Assembly (NCBI RefSeq): GCF_002954665.1
Contig: NZ_MSCM01000001.1
Location: 310,802 to 374,801 of the forward strand
Direction of reading: 5' to 3'
From: Polaribacter glomeratus
GTDB lineage: Bacteria; Bacteroidota; Bacteroidia; Flavobacteriales; Flavobacteriaceae
Length of the DNA stretch: 64,000 bases
Position 1 is the stretch's first letter. Each line of letters begins with the position of its first letter. Position numbers and translations under genes: made by a program. The notes below the pieces were generated by a model. It searched no databases. It saw only the letters and a list, made by a program, of their open reading frames with translations, and had not been told where the DNA came from. Shown piece by piece: positions 52,006 to 61,040 of the stretch.

Positions 52006-53646
52006 CTAACTATACTTTCTCTTTCTCAAGTAATTAAATACAAATCCAAAAGTAAACAGTAAAATTAGCGGTAAAACGACATTTAAAAATTGCCAAAAAG
52101 TTCTTTCTTTGTAAGCTTTTTGCTTGTCTAAAACATTAATTTTTAAAGTCTTGTTTCTTAGTTCGATTAAGCCTGTATCATCTAATAAATAATCTATAGA
52201 ATTTAAGAGAAAATCTTTATTACCAAATTCTTCATTCGTCCATTTATCTCTTGCTAAATCGGTCGGTTTTCCTTTTAAAACTTGATTTTTAGCAACATCA
52301 CCATCCGAAATTACAATCATTTTATTATCGATTGCATTTTCTTTAAAAAGTGAAGTTTCAAAAGGTTTTACACGGTTTTTATAGGCTGATTTAAAATCGC
52401 CTTCGAGCAAAATAGCAAACAGTTGATTTCCCGAAACGTATTCTTGCTCTAAAGGCTCATCAGCAATAGATTGCAGCTCAATAATTGTGGGCGTTCCTAC
52501 TTTTTGAGTTAACGGCGAACTCTGTAATAAAGGTGTTTTTTTGATGTTATTTTTAAGCGTATCAATTTGATTTGCAAATTGTAATCGCACGGGTGCAATG
52601 TTTTTTGTAATCGCACTATTCGGATTACCGCCAACTAATGGATGGTAAAACCAATCTAAATTCTGAAACTGAGTTTGGTTGCCAACTGTACCCGTTGCTA
52701 AGGCAATTTTTGCGGAATATAAATCTTTAACAAGTGTTGTGTTTATTCTAATTCCGTATGAAAACAGCAAATCTGTCAAGTCTAAATCTCTTGGATACGC
52801 CATCATTTTTCCTGATGCAAGTAAACTGTCTTGATCTGCTTGCACATTGTCTATCATCCACAAGGTTTTACCGCCGTTTGCAATAAATTGATCGATGGTA
52901 AATTTTTCTTCGGATGTAAATTTTTGAGTTGGTTTTGCAATAATAGCCAAATCGAAGGAGTTTAATTCCTGCAAGGTTTTCTGCGGATTTTTAGCAACAG
53001 AATCTAACGTGAATTTTGCCAACCTGTATTTTTGAGCAACTTTACTTAAAAAGCTAATCAAATAAATATCTGCTAATTGTCCGTTTCCACTTAAAAATGC
53101 AATTGTTTTTTGTTCTTTTTGAGTGATTGAATTTATAACATTGCTAAAACTATATTCTAAATTTTCAATCGCTTTTTGCAGTTGTTCTTCTTGGCTGGCA
53201 ACAATTGCTGTTGGTAATAATGAAACTGTTTTTGTTTGATCGGCAAAGTTAATTTCTGCCCAAGGAAAAATAATGGCTTCGGATAATTTACCATCTTCTT
53301 CAACGGTTAATTGACTTGGCATCATCCCTCTTTTTATCAAGTCTTCGCGCTGCTCATCAGGATTTTCGAAATGGATGATAATATTGCTATTTTTTGCCGC
53401 TAATTCTTCTAAATATTGACGCGTTTCAACTTGTAATCTTTTAAATTCTGATGGAAAATCGCCTTCTAAATAGACCGTTATAAAAAGTGGTTTGTCAACC
53501 TTAGAAAGAATGGTTTTTGTAGTTTCAGAAAGTGTGTAACGTTGGTCTTGTGTTACATCAAAACGATGGTAAAATGATTGATTAATAGTGTTTAAAGCAA
53601 CCAAACCAATCATCAGAAATAAAATATTTTTTAGCTTCTTATTCAT
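52006..53646 (-). CDS. gldG: Gliding motility ABC transporter auxiliary protein GldG
   Basis: GldG works with the permease GldF and the ATPase GldA in Bacteroidetes gliding. The 546-aa protein begins with a membrane helix (about 8-25), has a periplasmic ABC-type substrate-binding-like domain, including YTLSETTKTILSKVDKPLFITVYLEGDFP near 37-66, and ends with a C-terminal transmembrane helix (about 515-535). Its start overlaps the gldF stop by 8 bp. gldA is not in the window. Confidence 0.92.
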   Translation of the reverse strand: MNKKLKNILFLMIGLVALNTINQSFYHRFDVTQDQRYTLSETTKTILSKVDKPLFITVYLEGDFPSEFKRLQVETRQYLEELAAKNSNIIIHFENPDEQREDLIKRGMMPSQLTVEEDGKLSEAIIFPWAEINFADQTKTVSLLPTAIVASQEEQLQKAIENLEYSFSNVINSITQKEQKTIAFLSGNGQLADIYLISFLSKVAQKYRLAKFTLDSVAKNPQKTLQELNSFDLAIIAKPTQKFTSEEKFTIDQFIANGGKTLWMIDNVQADQDSLLASGKMMAYPRDLDLTDLLFSYGIRINTTLVKDLYSAKIALATGTVGNQTQFQNLDWFYHPLVGGNPNSAITKNIAPVRLQFANQIDTLKNNIKKTPLLQSSPLTQKVGTPTIIELQSIADEPLEQEYVSGNQLFAILLEGDFKSAYKNRVKPFETSLFKENAIDNKMIVISDGDVAKNQVLKGKPTDLARDKWTNEEFGNKDFLLNSIDYLLDDTGLIELRNKTLKINVLDKQKAYKERTFWQFLNVVLPLILLFTFGFVFNYLRKRKYS

Positions 53647-54358
53647 TTTCTAATCTTGTTTTAGTAATGAATAAAAAGAAAAAAGTTACACTTAAAAAAT
53701 AAATAAGATCTCTTGTGTCTATAACGCCTCTAGAAATACTTTTAAAATGCTCGTTAATTCCTAGTTTTTGAATCGTTAAACTACTGTTTCCAAAAGAAGT
53801 AGCAATGGCATCAAATCCGAAGAAAAGAAAAAACGTTATAAAAACGCCTAGAATAAAAGCTACAATTTGATTTTTTGATAAAGTAGATGTAAACAAACCA
53901 ATGGATGTATACGTTGCCGCTAAAAAAAGTAAACCTATATAAGAACCAATAGTGCTGCCAAAATCGATGTTTCCAGTAGGATTACCTAATTTGTAAACAG
54001 TAAAAACATATATAAAAGTAGGAATAATAGCAATGATAACTAAAAGTAGCGATGCTGTAAATTTACCCAAAACGATTTGCCAATCGGTTAAAGGTTTTGT
54101 TTTTAAAAGTTCGATGGTTCCTGTATTAAATTCATCAGCAAAACTTTTCATTGTTATTGCTGGAATCAGAAAAAGAAAAACCCAAGGCGCTAGATAAAAA
54201 AACGGAGTTACATCTGCAAAACCAGTATTTAAAATATTAAAATCGTCGTTAAAAATAAATAAGAACAAACCATTTATCAGCAAGAAAACACCAATTACTA
54301 AATAAGCAATTGGTGATGCAAAAAATGAGTTAATTTCTTTTTTTAAAATGGCAATCAA
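53639..54358 (-). CDS. gldF: Gliding motility ABC transporter permease GldF
   Basis: This 239-aa integral membrane protein has six predicted helices in the ABC-2 permease arrangement: MIAILKKEINSFFASPIAYLVIG at the start and SFADEFNTGTIELLKTKPLTDWQIVLGKF near 67-95, the ATPase-contact region. It forms an operon with gldG, overlapping it by 8 bp. It would work with GldA, an ATP-binding protein encoded elsewhere. Confidence 0.92.
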   Translation of the reverse strand: MIAILKKEINSFFASPIAYLVIGVFLLINGLFLFIFNDDFNILNTGFADVTPFFYLAPWVFLFLIPAITMKSFADEFNTGTIELLKTKPLTDWQIVLGKFTASLLLVIIAIIPTFIYVFTVYKLGNPTGNIDFGSTIGSYIGLLFLAATYTSIGLFTSTLSKNQIVAFILGVFITFFLFFGFDAIATSFGNSSLTIQKLGINEHFKSISRGVIDTRDLIYFLSVTFFFLFITKTRLENE

Positions 54359-54435
54359 ATTTTACTTTTTATTGGGTTCAAAGATTCAAAAATTTAAAAT
54401 TTATATAGTTCGATGATATGATTTTTTCGTTTTTT

Positions 54436-54470
54436 AAAAACTAAAAACTAAAAACTAAAAACTAAAAACT
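54436..54470. repeat. Five tandem copies of a 7-bp repeat at a gene end
   Basis: AAAAACT occurs five times in a row at 54436-54470, overlapping the stop codon of the acetyltransferase gene (minus strand TAG at 54469-54471). Copy-number change would alter at most the 3' end of that message. Confidence 0.8.
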
Positions 54471-54999
54471 AAGAAGCAATTAATCGATAACTAATATTAT
54501 TTTCAAAACCTTCATCTTTAATTTCTGGTTGAAAAACAAAATCTTGTTTCTCTAACAACGAAATAGAATCCATATTATTTTTATGTGTAAATGCTTCGAT
54601 GGTTTTTAATTCCATTTCTTGAAATCCGAATTTTAAAACTGCTTCAAAAGCTTCGCTCATAAAACCTTTTTGCTGGGAAATTGGGTCTAATTCGTAGCCA
54701 ATTTCTGCATAATCTTCTTCATCTTCAAAATTACGTAAACCAACGGTTCCTATTAATTGATGGTTACTTTTAGATTCTATTACCCAAAAAATGCCTTTAT
54801 TATTTAAGGTTAAATTAGAAATACGATCTATAAAAGCTCTTGCTTCAGAAAGATTGTTTGGTGTTTTTCTATCAATAAATTCATTAACTTCTTTATTGGT
54901 TCTTAAACCAAAAATTGCTTTTGCATCGTCTAAATTTAATGCTCTTAAAGTTAATCTTTCTGTTTCTAAAACAGGAAAAGGAGTAAAATTGTAATTCAT
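54469..54999 (-). CDS. GNAT family N-acetyltransferase (RimJ/RimL-type)
   Basis: This 176-aa protein has the GNAT fold: LETERLTLRALNLDDAKAIF near 10-29, IGTVGLRNFEDEEDYAEIGYEL near 88-109 and the acetyl-CoA loop QQKGFMSEA near 114-122. The RimJ/RimL branch acetylates protein N-termini or small amines; the substrate is unknown. It is the last of four closely spaced minus-strand genes, 6 bp after the barrel protein gene. Confidence 0.9.
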   Translation of the reverse strand: MNYNFTPFPVLETERLTLRALNLDDAKAIFGLRTNKEVNEFIDRKTPNNLSEARAFIDRISNLTLNNKGIFWVIESKSNHQLIGTVGLRNFEDEEDYAEIGYELDPISQQKGFMSEAFEAVLKFGFQEMELKTIEAFTHKNNMDSISLLEKQDFVFQPEIKDEGFENNISYRLIAS

Positions 55000-55005
55000 A
55001 AGTGT

Positions 55006-55617
55006 TTATAAAAAAATGGTAAAACCAATATTTGAGTTAAAATTATTTGTAATGTAAGTTTCATTTTGTTGGTCTTCAAGATCTCTTGTACCTCTTAAAT
55101 AATTTAGGCTAAACTCAACATTTACGTGTTCATTAAAAAAGTAACTTATTCCACCACCAAGGTTCAAGGAAGAAATGCTAGCTTTAGAAGTAATTAATGA
55201 ATTTGAGCCGAATGAAAAACGACTATCACTTTTTTCAGAGCCTAAACCATAACTTGCTCTTAAAAAAGGTTTTATTTTTTCTCCTGAAAAATAATACTTT
55301 ATAAAAGGAGCAATTGAGGTAGCATTTGTAACAGATGCATATCCAAAATCTTTGTCATCAATATCTGAGTATACATATATTAGACTTAAACCAAGAAAAA
55401 GTCTATTTTTTACTGCATAACCAACTTCAGGAGAAATTATAAATTGTTTTGCAGAGCCAGCATCTCTAGAAAAATTATCGCCATCTGCAGTATAAGATTC
55501 AAATTTAAAATTTAAATTGCTATTTACACCTATTAAAAAAGTTCCTTTTTCTATTTGAGAAAATGAAATTAGCGTAAAAAGTGTAAAAAATAAAAATGTA
55601 ATTTTTTGTAATTTCAT
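55006..55617 (-). CDS. Outer-membrane beta-barrel protein
   Basis: This 203-aa protein has a signal peptide (to about ISFSQ, residue 20) and alternating strands with glycine-rich turns such as GVNSNLNFKF, EVGYAVKNRLFLGLSLIYVY and LNLGGGISYFFNEHVNVEFSLNYLRG, ending in an aromatic-rich strand. The pattern is that of OmpA/OmpW-like eight-stranded barrels. Start ATG 55617 gives a correct signal peptide and avoids overlap with the upstream gene. Role unknown. Confidence 0.85.
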   Translation of the reverse strand: MKLQKITFLFFTLFTLISFSQIEKGTFLIGVNSNLNFKFESYTADGDNFSRDAGSAKQFIISPEVGYAVKNRLFLGLSLIYVYSDIDDKDFGYASVTNATSIAPFIKYYFSGEKIKPFLRASYGLGSEKSDSRFSFGSNSLITSKASISSLNLGGGISYFFNEHVNVEFSLNYLRGTRDLEDQQNETYITNNFNSNIGFTIFL

Positions 55618-55624
55618 AGTACTA

Positions 55625-55921
55625 TTAATAAAGTGAAACTTTTTTATCAACACTCCAAGCTTCTGGTTTGTCATTAAAAAAGGTTTTAGTTTGTGCCCAA
55701 ACTGTTTTAAATAAATTTGAGTTTCTATAATTTTCTAAATCATTTTCGCTTTCCCAATAAGAGTAGGTGAAAAATATTTCTGGGTTGGTTTTATCTTGAT
55801 ATAATTCTAGTAATTTGCATCCATCAGAACTTCTAATGAATTCTTTTTTTTCTTCAAACAATATTAAAAACTCAGTAATATGTTTTGGGTGAAAACTCAT
55901 TTTTACAATTCTAACAAACAT
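55625..55921 (-). CDS. Antibiotic biosynthesis monooxygenase (ABM) domain protein
   Basis: This 98-aa protein is a ferredoxin-like ABM domain starting MFVRIVKMSF, with the segment FLILFEEKKEFIRSSDGCKLLELYQD and the aromatic pair YSYWESENDLENYR. Family members are small quinol monooxygenases or heme degraders; the reaction here is unknown. I start at ATG 55921 because the upstream frame would overlap the SAM-hydroxide adenosyltransferase gene. It begins 4 bp after that gene. Confidence 0.85.
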   Translation of the reverse strand: MFVRIVKMSFHPKHITEFLILFEEKKEFIRSSDGCKLLELYQDKTNPEIFFTYSYWESENDLENYRNSNLFKTVWAQTKTFFNDKPEAWSVDKKVSLY

Positions 55922-55925
55922 AGGT

Positions 55926-56786
55926 TTAAGATAAAAGCGTGTATTCTGTCTTAGTCTCAGTGAAAAACTCAACAATTATTGGATCTCTGTATTCTAAGCC
56001 TAATAAACTGGATGCGCCACCAACAGTATTTAAGTTACTTCTGTAAATGGCTATTTCTAAGAAACCAGCAGAGTTAAAAATGGCTAACTTATTACCATCA
56101 AACTGTCTTGCATCTTCCGAATTGTTGCCAACAATTTCATTGTATTTTTTATATATTTTTTTAAAAGAATAACGAGATATAGTTACTTTATATGCGCGTC
56201 CTTTACCAATATCATTAAACATTTTTTTACTGATGTTGGTAATTACATTTCCGTAATTATCGATGTAAACAACACCACCTATAATTTGTGTTTGAGCTTG
56301 ATTTACCTTTGGCTGAATTTCAATCAGTTTTTTAAATTCTGTAATTTCTTTGCCAATAACTGTTAAATTTCCTCCTCGCGCAATAAAACAGGCAACTTGC
56401 ACAAAAACATCTAATACAGGAAAACTACTTTCAACACGATCGTGAATGTTAATTTCAACAATTTTTGTAGGTTTAATTTCTGATGCTATCATTGAGATAA
56501 TACCATTGTCTGGACATACAAAAAAATGCTTGTCTAATTCCATTGCAATGTGTTTGTTATCTTCACTTAACTCTGAATCTACACCAACAATATGAATGGT
56601 TCCATCAGGAAAACTTTTGTAAGAGTTTTTTAAAATATAAGCAGTTTCGGTAATGTTAAAAGGGGATATTTCGTGCGTAATATCAACAATTTTAGCTTCT
56701 GCAAGCTCAGAATAAATTGCACCTTTTACAGCCCCAACAAAGTGGTCTTTTGTTCCAAAATCTGTAGTTAATGTAATAAAAGACAT
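55926..56786 (-). CDS. SAM hydroxide adenosyltransferase (DUF62)
   Basis: This 286-aa protein starts with the DUF62 signature ITLTTDFGTKDHFVGAVKGA near 4-23, followed by VDITHEISPFNI near 36. Further DUF62 marks are FVCPDNGIISM near 95 and a C-terminal beta-barrel domain. Family members split S-adenosylmethionine using water/hydroxide to adenosine and methionine. It heads a four-gene minus-strand run and is divergent from phoH. Confidence 0.92.
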   Translation of the reverse strand: MSFITLTTDFGTKDHFVGAVKGAIYSELAEAKIVDITHEISPFNITETAYILKNSYKSFPDGTIHIVGVDSELSEDNKHIAMELDKHFFVCPDNGIISMIASEIKPTKIVEINIHDRVESSFPVLDVFVQVACFIARGGNLTVIGKEITEFKKLIEIQPKVNQAQTQIIGGVVYIDNYGNVITNISKKMFNDIGKGRAYKVTISRYSFKKIYKKYNEIVGNNSEDARQFDGNKLAIFNSAGFLEIAIYRSNLNTVGGASSLLGLEYRDPIIVEFFTETKTEYTLLS

Positions 56787-56836
56787 TTAATTTTTGGCTG
56801 TTAATTAATTGTGTAAAAGTTGTTGATTATTTTACG

Positions 56837-56844
56837 CAAATCTA
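56837..56844 (-). promoter_or_regulatory. Bacteroidetes -7 element for the DUF62 operon
   Basis: On the minus strand TAGATTTG fits TAnnTTTG, 50 bp before the ATG at 56786. No clear -33 TTTG is seen. Confidence 0.4.
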
Positions 56845-56915
56845 ATCAATTTACTAGTTTTAATGCCTATTTTTAATTTAATAATTCTTACTAATATTCT
56901 AAAAAATTTAAACAT

Positions 56916-57869
56916 TTGAACGAACGCATTATAGAGTTAACAGACATAAGTCCAAAGGATTTTTTTGGCGCACAAAACAGTACGATTGAGCAGTTAAAAA
57001 GGTACTTTCCTAAAATAAAAATTGTTGCTCGCGGCTCTAAATTAAAAATTTATGGTGAGGCAGGCGTTTTAGACGAGTTCGAAATTCGTTTTGAACGTTT
57101 AATAAAGTACTTTAATAAATACAACAAGTTGGATGAAAACAGCATTGAGCAAATTTTAACATCCAACGGAAATGAAGAAAAGTCAGTCGCAGCAAAATTT
57201 GCAAAAGATGTTTTAGTGCACGGTGTAAACGGGAAGTTGATAAAACCACAAACAGAAAATCAGCGTAAAATGGTTGCATTAATGTCAAAAAATGACATGC
57301 TGTTTGCTGTTGGCCCTGCGGGAACGGGTAAAACGTACACTGCCGTTGCTTTGGCGGTTAGAGCATTAAAAGAAAAAGAAGTTCGAAAAATTATTTTAAC
57401 AAGACCAGCTGTAGAATCTGGTGAGAATTTAGGTTTTCTTCCTGGTGATTTAAAAGAAAAATTAGATCCGTATATGCAACCTTTATATGATGCATTAAGA
57501 GATATGATTCCGCACGAAAAACTAGAATCTCATATAGAAAAAGGAGTTATACAAATTGCACCTTTGGCATTTATGAGAGGTAGAACTTTAGACAATGCAT
57601 TTGTTATTTTAGATGAGGCGCAAAATACTACGCACAATCAAATGAAAATGTTTTTAACGCGAATGGGTAAAAGTGCTAAATTTATTATTACTGGCGATCC
57701 AGGGCAAATAGATTTACCAAGAAAACAGATTTCTGGTTTAAAAGAATCTTTGCTGGCTTTAAAAGATATTAACGGAATTGCACAAGTATATTTAGATGAT
57801 AAAGATATTGTTAGACATAAGTTAGTTAAAGAAATTATAGCAGCTTATAAAACGATAGAAACAGAATAG
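56916..57869 (+). CDS. PhoH-like ATPase
   Basis: This 317-aa protein has a KH-like N-terminal domain (to about 100) and the PhoH ATPase domain with Walker A AVGPAGTGKTYTAVAL near 132-147, Walker B VILDEAQNTTHNQM near 229-242 and FIITGDPGQIDLP near 255-267. PhoH proteins are cytosolic RNA-linked ATPases of uncertain physiological role. The start is TTG at 56916 (MNERIIELTDISPKDFFG), the family N-terminus; no ATG lies upstream in frame before the stop. Confidence 0.92.
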   Translation: MNERIIELTDISPKDFFGAQNSTIEQLKRYFPKIKIVARGSKLKIYGEAGVLDEFEIRFERLIKYFNKYNKLDENSIEQILTSNGNEEKSVAAKFAKDVLVHGVNGKLIKPQTENQRKMVALMSKNDMLFAVGPAGTGKTYTAVALAVRALKEKEVRKIILTRPAVESGENLGFLPGDLKEKLDPYMQPLYDALRDMIPHEKLESHIEKGVIQIAPLAFMRGRTLDNAFVILDEAQNTTHNQMKMFLTRMGKSAKFIITGDPGQIDLPRKQISGLKESLLALKDINGIAQVYLDDKDIVRHKLVKEIIAAYKTIETE

Positions 57870-57883
57870 TGATTGGTTTTTAG

Positions 57884-57914
57884 TTGTTGGTTCATTGTGT
57901 TTAGTTTATTTTTG
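57884..57914 (+). promoter_or_regulatory. Promoter-like pair upstream of purC
   Basis: TTGTTGG at 57884-57890 followed by TATTTTTG at 57907-57914 fits the Bacteroidetes TTTG-N17-20-TAnnTTTG form loosely. It is 42 bp before the purC start, within the phoH-purC gap. Confidence 0.4.
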
Positions 57915-57955
57915 TAACCAACAACAAAAAAGCATCAACAAACAACTACTTAAAA

Positions 57956-58903
57956 ATGAATACAATTAACGAAACCAATTTTCAGTTTCCGAATCAAAAA
58001 TCAGTTTACAAAGGGAAAGTTAGAGAAGTTTATAATATCAATAACGACGTTTTAGTAATGGTTGCTACTGATAGATTATCTGCTTTTGATGTTATTTTAC
58101 CACGTCAAATTCCGTTTAAAGGTCAGATTTTAAATCAGATTGCAACAAAAATGATGCATGAAACTGCAGATGTTGTTCCTAATTGGTTATTGGCAAACCC
58201 AGATGAAAATGTTGCAGTAGGTCATTTATGCGAACCTTTTAAAGTAGAAATGGTTATTAGAGGTTACATGTCTGGTCATGCAGCTCGCGAGTATAAAGCA
58301 GGGAAAAGAGTTTTATGCGGAGTGCAAATGGTAGAGGGTTTAAAAGAAAATGACAAATTTCCATTACCAATTATTACACCATCAACCAAAGCAGCAAATG
58401 GCGATCATGACGAAGATATTTCTAGAGAAAATATTTTAGCAAACGGAATTGTTTCAGAAAGTGATTATTTAGTTTTAGAAGATTACACCCGTAAATTATT
58501 TGAAAGAGGTACCGAAATTGCTGCAAAACGCGGTTTAATTTTGGTAGATACAAAATATGAATTCGGAAAAACCAAAGAAGGCAAAATTGTGTTGATTGAT
58601 GAAATTCATACACCAGATTCTTCTCGTTATTTTTATGCGGATGGGTATCAAGAAAGACAAAATAAAGGCGAAGCTCAAAAGCAATTGTCTAAAGAATTTG
58701 TGCGTCAATGGTTAATAGAAAATGGTTTTCAAGGTAAAGATGGTCAACAAATACCAGAAATGTCTGATGAAAAAATCATGGAAATTTCTAATAGATATAT
58801 CGAGTTGTTTGAGCAAATTACAGGAGAGCAATTTGTAAAAGCAACAACAAAAGATGTTTTAAATAGAATTGAGAAAAACGTGTTGGATTTTCTTTCTAAA
58901 TGA
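57956..58903 (+). CDS. purC: Phosphoribosylaminoimidazole-succinocarboxamide synthase
   Basis: PurC (SAICAR synthase) joins aspartate to CAIR in purine synthesis. The 315-aa protein shows [10 protein letters not shown] near 18-27, [13 protein letters not shown] near 37-49, [21 protein letters not shown] near 90-110, and [10 protein letters not shown]...[15 protein letters not shown] near 198-226. The length fits the Bacteroidetes form. The next gene's ATG overlaps its stop (ATGA), so at least the downstream gene is translationally coupled. Confidence 0.97.
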   Translation: MNTINETNFQFPNQKSVYKGKVREVYNINNDVLVMVATDRLSAFDVILPRQIPFKGQILNQIATKMMHETADVVPNWLLANPDENVAVGHLCEPFKVEMVIRGYMSGHAAREYKAGKRVLCGVQMVEGLKENDKFPLPIITPSTKAANGDHDEDISRENILANGIVSESDYLVLEDYTRKLFERGTEIAAKRGLILVDTKYEFGKTKEGKIVLIDEIHTPDSSRYFYADGYQERQNKGEAQKQLSKEFVRQWLIENGFQGKDGQQIPEMSDEKIMEISNRYIELFEQITGEQFVKATTKDVLNRIEKNVLDFLSK

Positions 58904-59382
58904 AAGCCGTAACTATAAAACAACTTAAAGACGAATTAGCTCATAAATCTGCAAATGAGCTAAAAGAGCTCTGTTTGCATTTATCGAGGTTTAAAAAAGA
59001 AAACAAAGAATTACTTACGTATTTATTGTTTGAATCTCATGACGAAGATGCCTACATTCAATCTATAAAAGATCAAATGGATATCCATTTTTTAGAGATT
59101 AATACAAAGAGTTTTTTTTACATCAGAAAAAGTGCCCGAAAAATTTTAACCCTTACAAAAAAATATATTAGGTACTCTAAAAAGAAAGAAACAGAAACTG
59201 AATTGTTATTATATTTCTGCAAGAAATTAAAAGAAATGAAACCATCAATGAGCAGAAGTATGCGATTGCAAAATGTTTTTGACTCTCAAATAAAAATGAT
59301 TAAGAAAGCTATAGAAAAATTGCATGAAGATTTACAATATGATTATCAATTAGAATTAAATGAGTTATTAGATGAAGAATAA
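58900..59382 (+). CDS. DUF6155-like protein
   Basis: This 160-aa protein is Lys/Glu-rich and helical with no membrane segment or signal peptide. The N-terminal [41 protein letters not shown] block is shared with the flavobacterial DUF6155 family as I remember it. It overlaps purC by 4 bp (ATGA) and the next gene by 11 bp, so all three are translationally coupled. Function unknown. Confidence 0.75.
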   Translation: MKAVTIKQLKDELAHKSANELKELCLHLSRFKKENKELLTYLLFESHDEDAYIQSIKDQMDIHFLEINTKSFFYIRKSARKILTLTKKYIRYSKKKETETELLLYFCKKLKEMKPSMSRSMRLQNVFDSQIKMIKKAIEKLHEDLQYDYQLELNELLDEE

Positions 59383-59746
59383 AGAAAGACCAATTTTAGC
59401 AGATTTAGTAAATGCAGGAACTTTAGATATAGAAAAATTTCAAAATGAAATAATTCGTCCTATAATAAAAATGCAACATCATTTATTAGTAGCTTCATTT
59501 CAAAATTATTTACAGAAAAGGAAAATAGATTTTTCTAATTTAACAGAACAGAAAAAGAGAAGTAGAATTTCATCTATTTACAAAACAGATAACAACTTTA
59601 AAAATCTTACTTTAGGTTTTATTATCGGTCATTTTTCGTTGGATGAATTTGCGTTTTATACCGCTAATATATCCGAAGTTCATAAAAGGGTATTACAGAT
59701 TACTACACAAAGAATTAAAGATAGTATTTTAGAACTAAAATTATAA
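59372..59746 (+). CDS. Small cytosolic protein of unknown function
   Basis: This 124-aa protein has no signal peptide or membrane helix. It begins [47 protein letters not shown]. The overlap with the upstream gene (11 bp) suggests translation with it. A terminator hairpin follows directly, ending the purC operon. I do not recognise a family. Confidence 0.75.
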   Translation: MKNKERPILADLVNAGTLDIEKFQNEIIRPIIKMQHHLLVASFQNYLQKRKIDFSNLTEQKKRSRISSIYKTDNNFKNLTLGFIIGHFSLDEFAFYTANISEVHKRVLQITTQRIKDSILELKL

Positions 59747-59771
59747 AACCGCTACAATTAAGTAGCGGTTT
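59746..59771 (+). terminator. Rho-independent-type terminator after the purC operon
   Basis: AAACCGCTAC and GTAGCGGTTT form a perfect 10-bp stem with a 6-nt loop, starting at the stop codon of the preceding gene. The U run after it is weak. Confidence 0.75.
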
Positions 59772-60095
59772 CAATCAATCAACCAAAAAACTTCTTTTGT
59801 CGTTTTTTTGTAATGAATACAAATAACTTAGGGAAGTAATATTTTAATAATAGAAAACCTTTTTTTTTTATACAAATATAAGTAAATTTTGTTTAAAAAA
59901 AAGAATAAATAATTAAACAAAATAGAATTTACTGATATTCATATTAGAGAATTACATGGCAAAAAAAAACACTACCTCGTAATGTTTTCTCTAGAATTCT
60001 TTAAATATTTATTTTACAGCAGTTTACCTCATTTAGCATAAAATAAAAAGTAGTATAAATCAAAAAATAAGTAATAATTAGAGGTTAGTCTTTAG
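59772..60095. other. AT-rich gap with a bulged hairpin
   Basis: AGTAAATTTTGTTTAA at 59881-59896 pairs with TTAAACAAAATAGAATTTACT at 59913-59933 with a 5-nt bulge. Otherwise I see nothing in this ~320-bp stretch. Confidence 0.4.
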
Positions 60096-60893
60096 CTATT
60101 TATGATTTCTACTAAGTAGTTTCTTTTGGTATTTTCCTTGAACAACATCAACAATTACAAGAACAGCCAACACAAAATAAAAGGTTGTTTTGCTCATTGG
60201 TACAATTTCGTTTCCAAAAAGTTTTAAATGTGCTAAGTGACCACCTTCGGTAACCAACATAATTCCAACTATAAATAGAATAAACAATCCTAATACTTCA
60301 TACATTCTGTTTTTTGCTAAAAAGGATGCTATTCTATCTGCTAAAAATAACATTAAAAGTCCGCTAATAACAATAGCAATTGCCATTACAATAAAAGCTG
60401 TAGTCGAATTTTCTATTTCGCTTGTAAGGCCAATTGCAGCTAAAATTGAATCAAAAGAAAAAACTAAATTCATTAACACTATACTTGTAATAACTGCGTT
60501 CGATGATTTTTCACGGTTAGAACTACCGTCTGTAGAATGTTCTAAATCTGTAGTAGCAATCATATGCCAAATTTCTTTAATGGCAGTGTAAATAATAAAT
60601 CCGCCACCCAATAAAACAATTATACTATGACCGTTAAAAGCAAATTTTATAATATTTTCAATTTCGCCGGTTAAAAAAGAAAAAGGCTCTTGAAAAAAAT
60701 CGATAATAGAAACAAGCACAAATAACAATACAATTCTTAAAACAATTGCAATTAGTATTCCTGTTTTTCTAACTTTTTTTTGAGCAGTTTCTGGCGCTTT
60801 CTTAGATTCTAAAGAAATATAAAGTAAGTTGTCGAACCCAAGAACCGCTTGTAATAAAACTAACATGAAGAGTGTGAAAATAATTGATAACAT
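60096..60893 (-). CDS. TerC family membrane protein
   Basis: This 265-aa protein has seven to eight hydrophobic helices and the TerC hallmarks: LQAVLGFDNLLYISLES near 14-30 (D in helix 1) and NLVFSFDSILAAIG near 142-155 (second Asp). Members are linked to tellurite resistance or manganese export; the substrate cannot be told here. A single gene. Confidence 0.85.
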   Translation of the reverse strand: MLSIIFTLFMLVLLQAVLGFDNLLYISLESKKAPETAQKKVRKTGILIAIVLRIVLLFVLVSIIDFFQEPFSFLTGEIENIIKFAFNGHSIIVLLGGGFIIYTAIKEIWHMIATTDLEHSTDGSSNREKSSNAVITSIVLMNLVFSFDSILAAIGLTSEIENSTTAFIVMAIAIVISGLLMLFLADRIASFLAKNRMYEVLGLFILFIVGIMLVTEGGHLAHLKLFGNEIVPMSKTTFYFVLAVLVIVDVVQGKYQKKLLSRNHK

Positions 60894-61040
60894 TTTTTAA
60901 TTAATTTTAGGCTTCAAATATATTTAAAAAGGTAGAAATATTGTCTAAAATAGTAGTTGTATTTTGTTCATTAATGGTAAAGTTGTAACTTATTTGCCTT
61001 TAGATCGTCCTATAGAAAACAACTAACTTAAATTTTATAC

